DNA from: Desulfoluna limicola
GTDB taxonomy: Bacteria > Desulfobacterota > Desulfobacteria > Desulfobacterales > Desulfolunaceae
Reading direction: 5' to 3'
NCBI RefSeq assembly: GCF_021654575.1
Contig: NZ_AP024488.1
Coordinates: 2,999,501-3,063,500, forward strand
DNA length: 64,000 nucleotides
The notes under the pieces were generated by a model. That model had not been told where the DNA came from and did not search any database. It saw nothing but the letters and a program-made list of their open reading frames with translations. Both the position numbers and the translations under genes were made by a program. Of the stretch, positions 63,244 to 64,000 are shown in pieces. The first letter of the stretch is position 1; each line of letters starts with the position of its first letter.

Positions 63244-63351
63244 TCGATTCTACCAAACAGTTTGACCTTAAAAAGCACACACTTCAGGGTAAAAAACAGC
63301 AATACAAAATCAATCAACCCTGGCCCATAAAGCCTTGTATAGGAGAAGAAC

Positions 63352-64000
63352 ATGACACACGCGAAGCCCTTATCGAAAGAGGATGTGTTTGCCCAGGCGA
63401 AACGCGGAACCCTCATCGCCAAAGCCATTATTCCCAACAGAAAAAGTGCGGAAGGCACCATGTCTCCCACCTTGAACCCATTTGACAACAGCGTCATCGG
63501 CCATGTGGAGTTTTGCGATGCCGAAGCGGTCAACGAAGCGGTGGCCGTGGCTCGGGAAACCTTTGAAAAGGGCACCTGGTCCCGCATGTCCCCCTATGAC
63601 CGCAAGCTGGTGATCCAAAAATGGGCGGCCCTTATTGATGAGCACGCGGAAGAGCTGGCCGCACTGGAATGCATGGATGTGGGCAAGCCCATCAAAGAGT
63701 GCGTCGGCTTTGACCTGCCCGATACCACCTACACCATCTCCTGGTTTGCCGAAGCGGCTGACAAGGTCTTTGGAAAGATTTCCCCATCCCCAAGCAACAA
63801 CCTGGGAATGGTCATCAAGGAGCCCATGGGGGTCGTTGGCGCGGTGTTGCCCTGGAACTTTCCTGCCACCATCTTTGCCTGGAAGGTGGCACCGGCCCTT
63901 GCCGCAGGAAACTCCATCATCGTCAAGCCCGCCGAGCAGACATCCCTGAGCACCTATCGCATGGTGCAGCTGGCCCATCAGGCCGGAATTCCTGAAGGGG
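63352..64000 (+). CDS. Aldehyde dehydrogenase (N-terminal part, runs off window)
   Basis: 216 complete codons visible, start ATG after AGGAGAAG. NAD(P)-dependent aldehyde dehydrogenase fold: N-terminal oligomerisation/NAD part, MGVVGAVLPWNFPATIFAWK (cofactor pocket Asn) and AAGNSIIVKPAEQTSLSTYRM (Lys/Glu of the Rossmann region). The catalytic Cys lies beyond the edge. An N-terminal region before the PTLNPFDN motif resembles betaine/gamma-aminobutyraldehyde dehydrogenases. Follows sdaA across repeats. Substrate not determinable. Confidence 0.92.
   Translation, partial: MTHAKPLSKEDVFAQAKRGTLIAKAIIPNRKSAEGTMSPTLNPFDNSVIGHVEFCDAEAVNEAVAVARETFEKGTWSRMSPYDRKLVIQKWAALIDEHAEELAALECMDVGKPIKECVGFDLPDTTYTISWFAEAADKVFGKISPSPSNNLGMVIKEPMGVVGAVLPWNFPATIFAWKVAPALAAGNSIIVKPAEQTSLSTYRMVQLAHQAGIPEG

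Overview
The window comes from a GC-rich bacterial chromosome, most likely an anaerobic Desulfobacterota (sulfate-reducer type, possibly a Desulfoluna relative; this placement is inference). The main evidence is a selenocysteine-rich [NiFeSe] Mvh hydrogenase / heterodisulfide reductase operon with a full hyp maturation set, together with ordinary housekeeping genes. No rRNA, CRISPR array, prophage or intact insertion sequence is visible.

Layout. 1-2.5 kb: split transketolase and a class-III aminotransferase (minus strand). 2.7-4.6 kb: SCP2-domain protein divergent from a TetR regulator, with palindromic operators between them. 5-7.7 kb: AraC/GyrI regulator and an NSS-family Na+ symporter. 8.6-14 kb: tsaD, purM, homoserine dehydrogenase, thrH, a YggU-family gene and an initiator tRNA. 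14-20.5 kb: lipoprotein, recQ, a MarR regulator with its probable target (MaoC-like protein), and a decayed toxin-antitoxin pair. 20.6-27.7 kb: a three-gene SMC/kleisin-like (MksBEF/Wadjet-like) system with no JetD nuclease beside it. 27.9-35.6 kb: hypA, hypB, hypC, hypF, hypD, hypE. 36.2-44.5 kb: one minus-strand operon of maturation protease, HdrA, MvhD, HdrC-HdrB fusion, MvhG and MvhA. 45-56 kb: SWIM protein, ychF, gluQ, two tandem initiator tRNAs, HD phosphohydrolase, rhodanese and several exported proteins. 56.5-64 kb: sigma-54 activator, frameshifted GltS-type symporter, epoxide-hydrolase-like protein, L-serine dehydratase and the start of an aldehyde dehydrogenase.

Two things stand out. 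First, four of the five redox genes in the hydrogenase/Hdr operon read through an in-frame UGA at a conserved cysteine position. Each UGA is followed by a small hairpin, at identical spacing in three of the four, so they are read here as selenocysteine codons with SECIS elements; reading only to the UGA would truncate the proteins. Second, about two dozen intergenic loci carry a modular element bounded by inverted repeats (extended form AAAAGCATGCCTCCGGCGGC and its complement) that can fold into strong hairpins. It sits between genes, even inside operons (hyp, hdr/mvh, SMC system, transketolase), and sometimes supplies a stop codon or a Shine-Dalgarno sequence. A second dispersed repeat (near 50.4, 52.4 and 54.9 kb) and several smaller repeat pairs are also present.

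Genes working together: the hyp genes and the protease mature the NiFe(Se) centre of MvhA. MvhA/G/D with HdrA and the HdrC-HdrB fusion would form a hydrogen-dependent, flavin-based electron-bifurcating complex. TetR and MarR each sit next to a palindrome that also fronts a neighbouring lipid- or acyl-type gene, suggesting local control.
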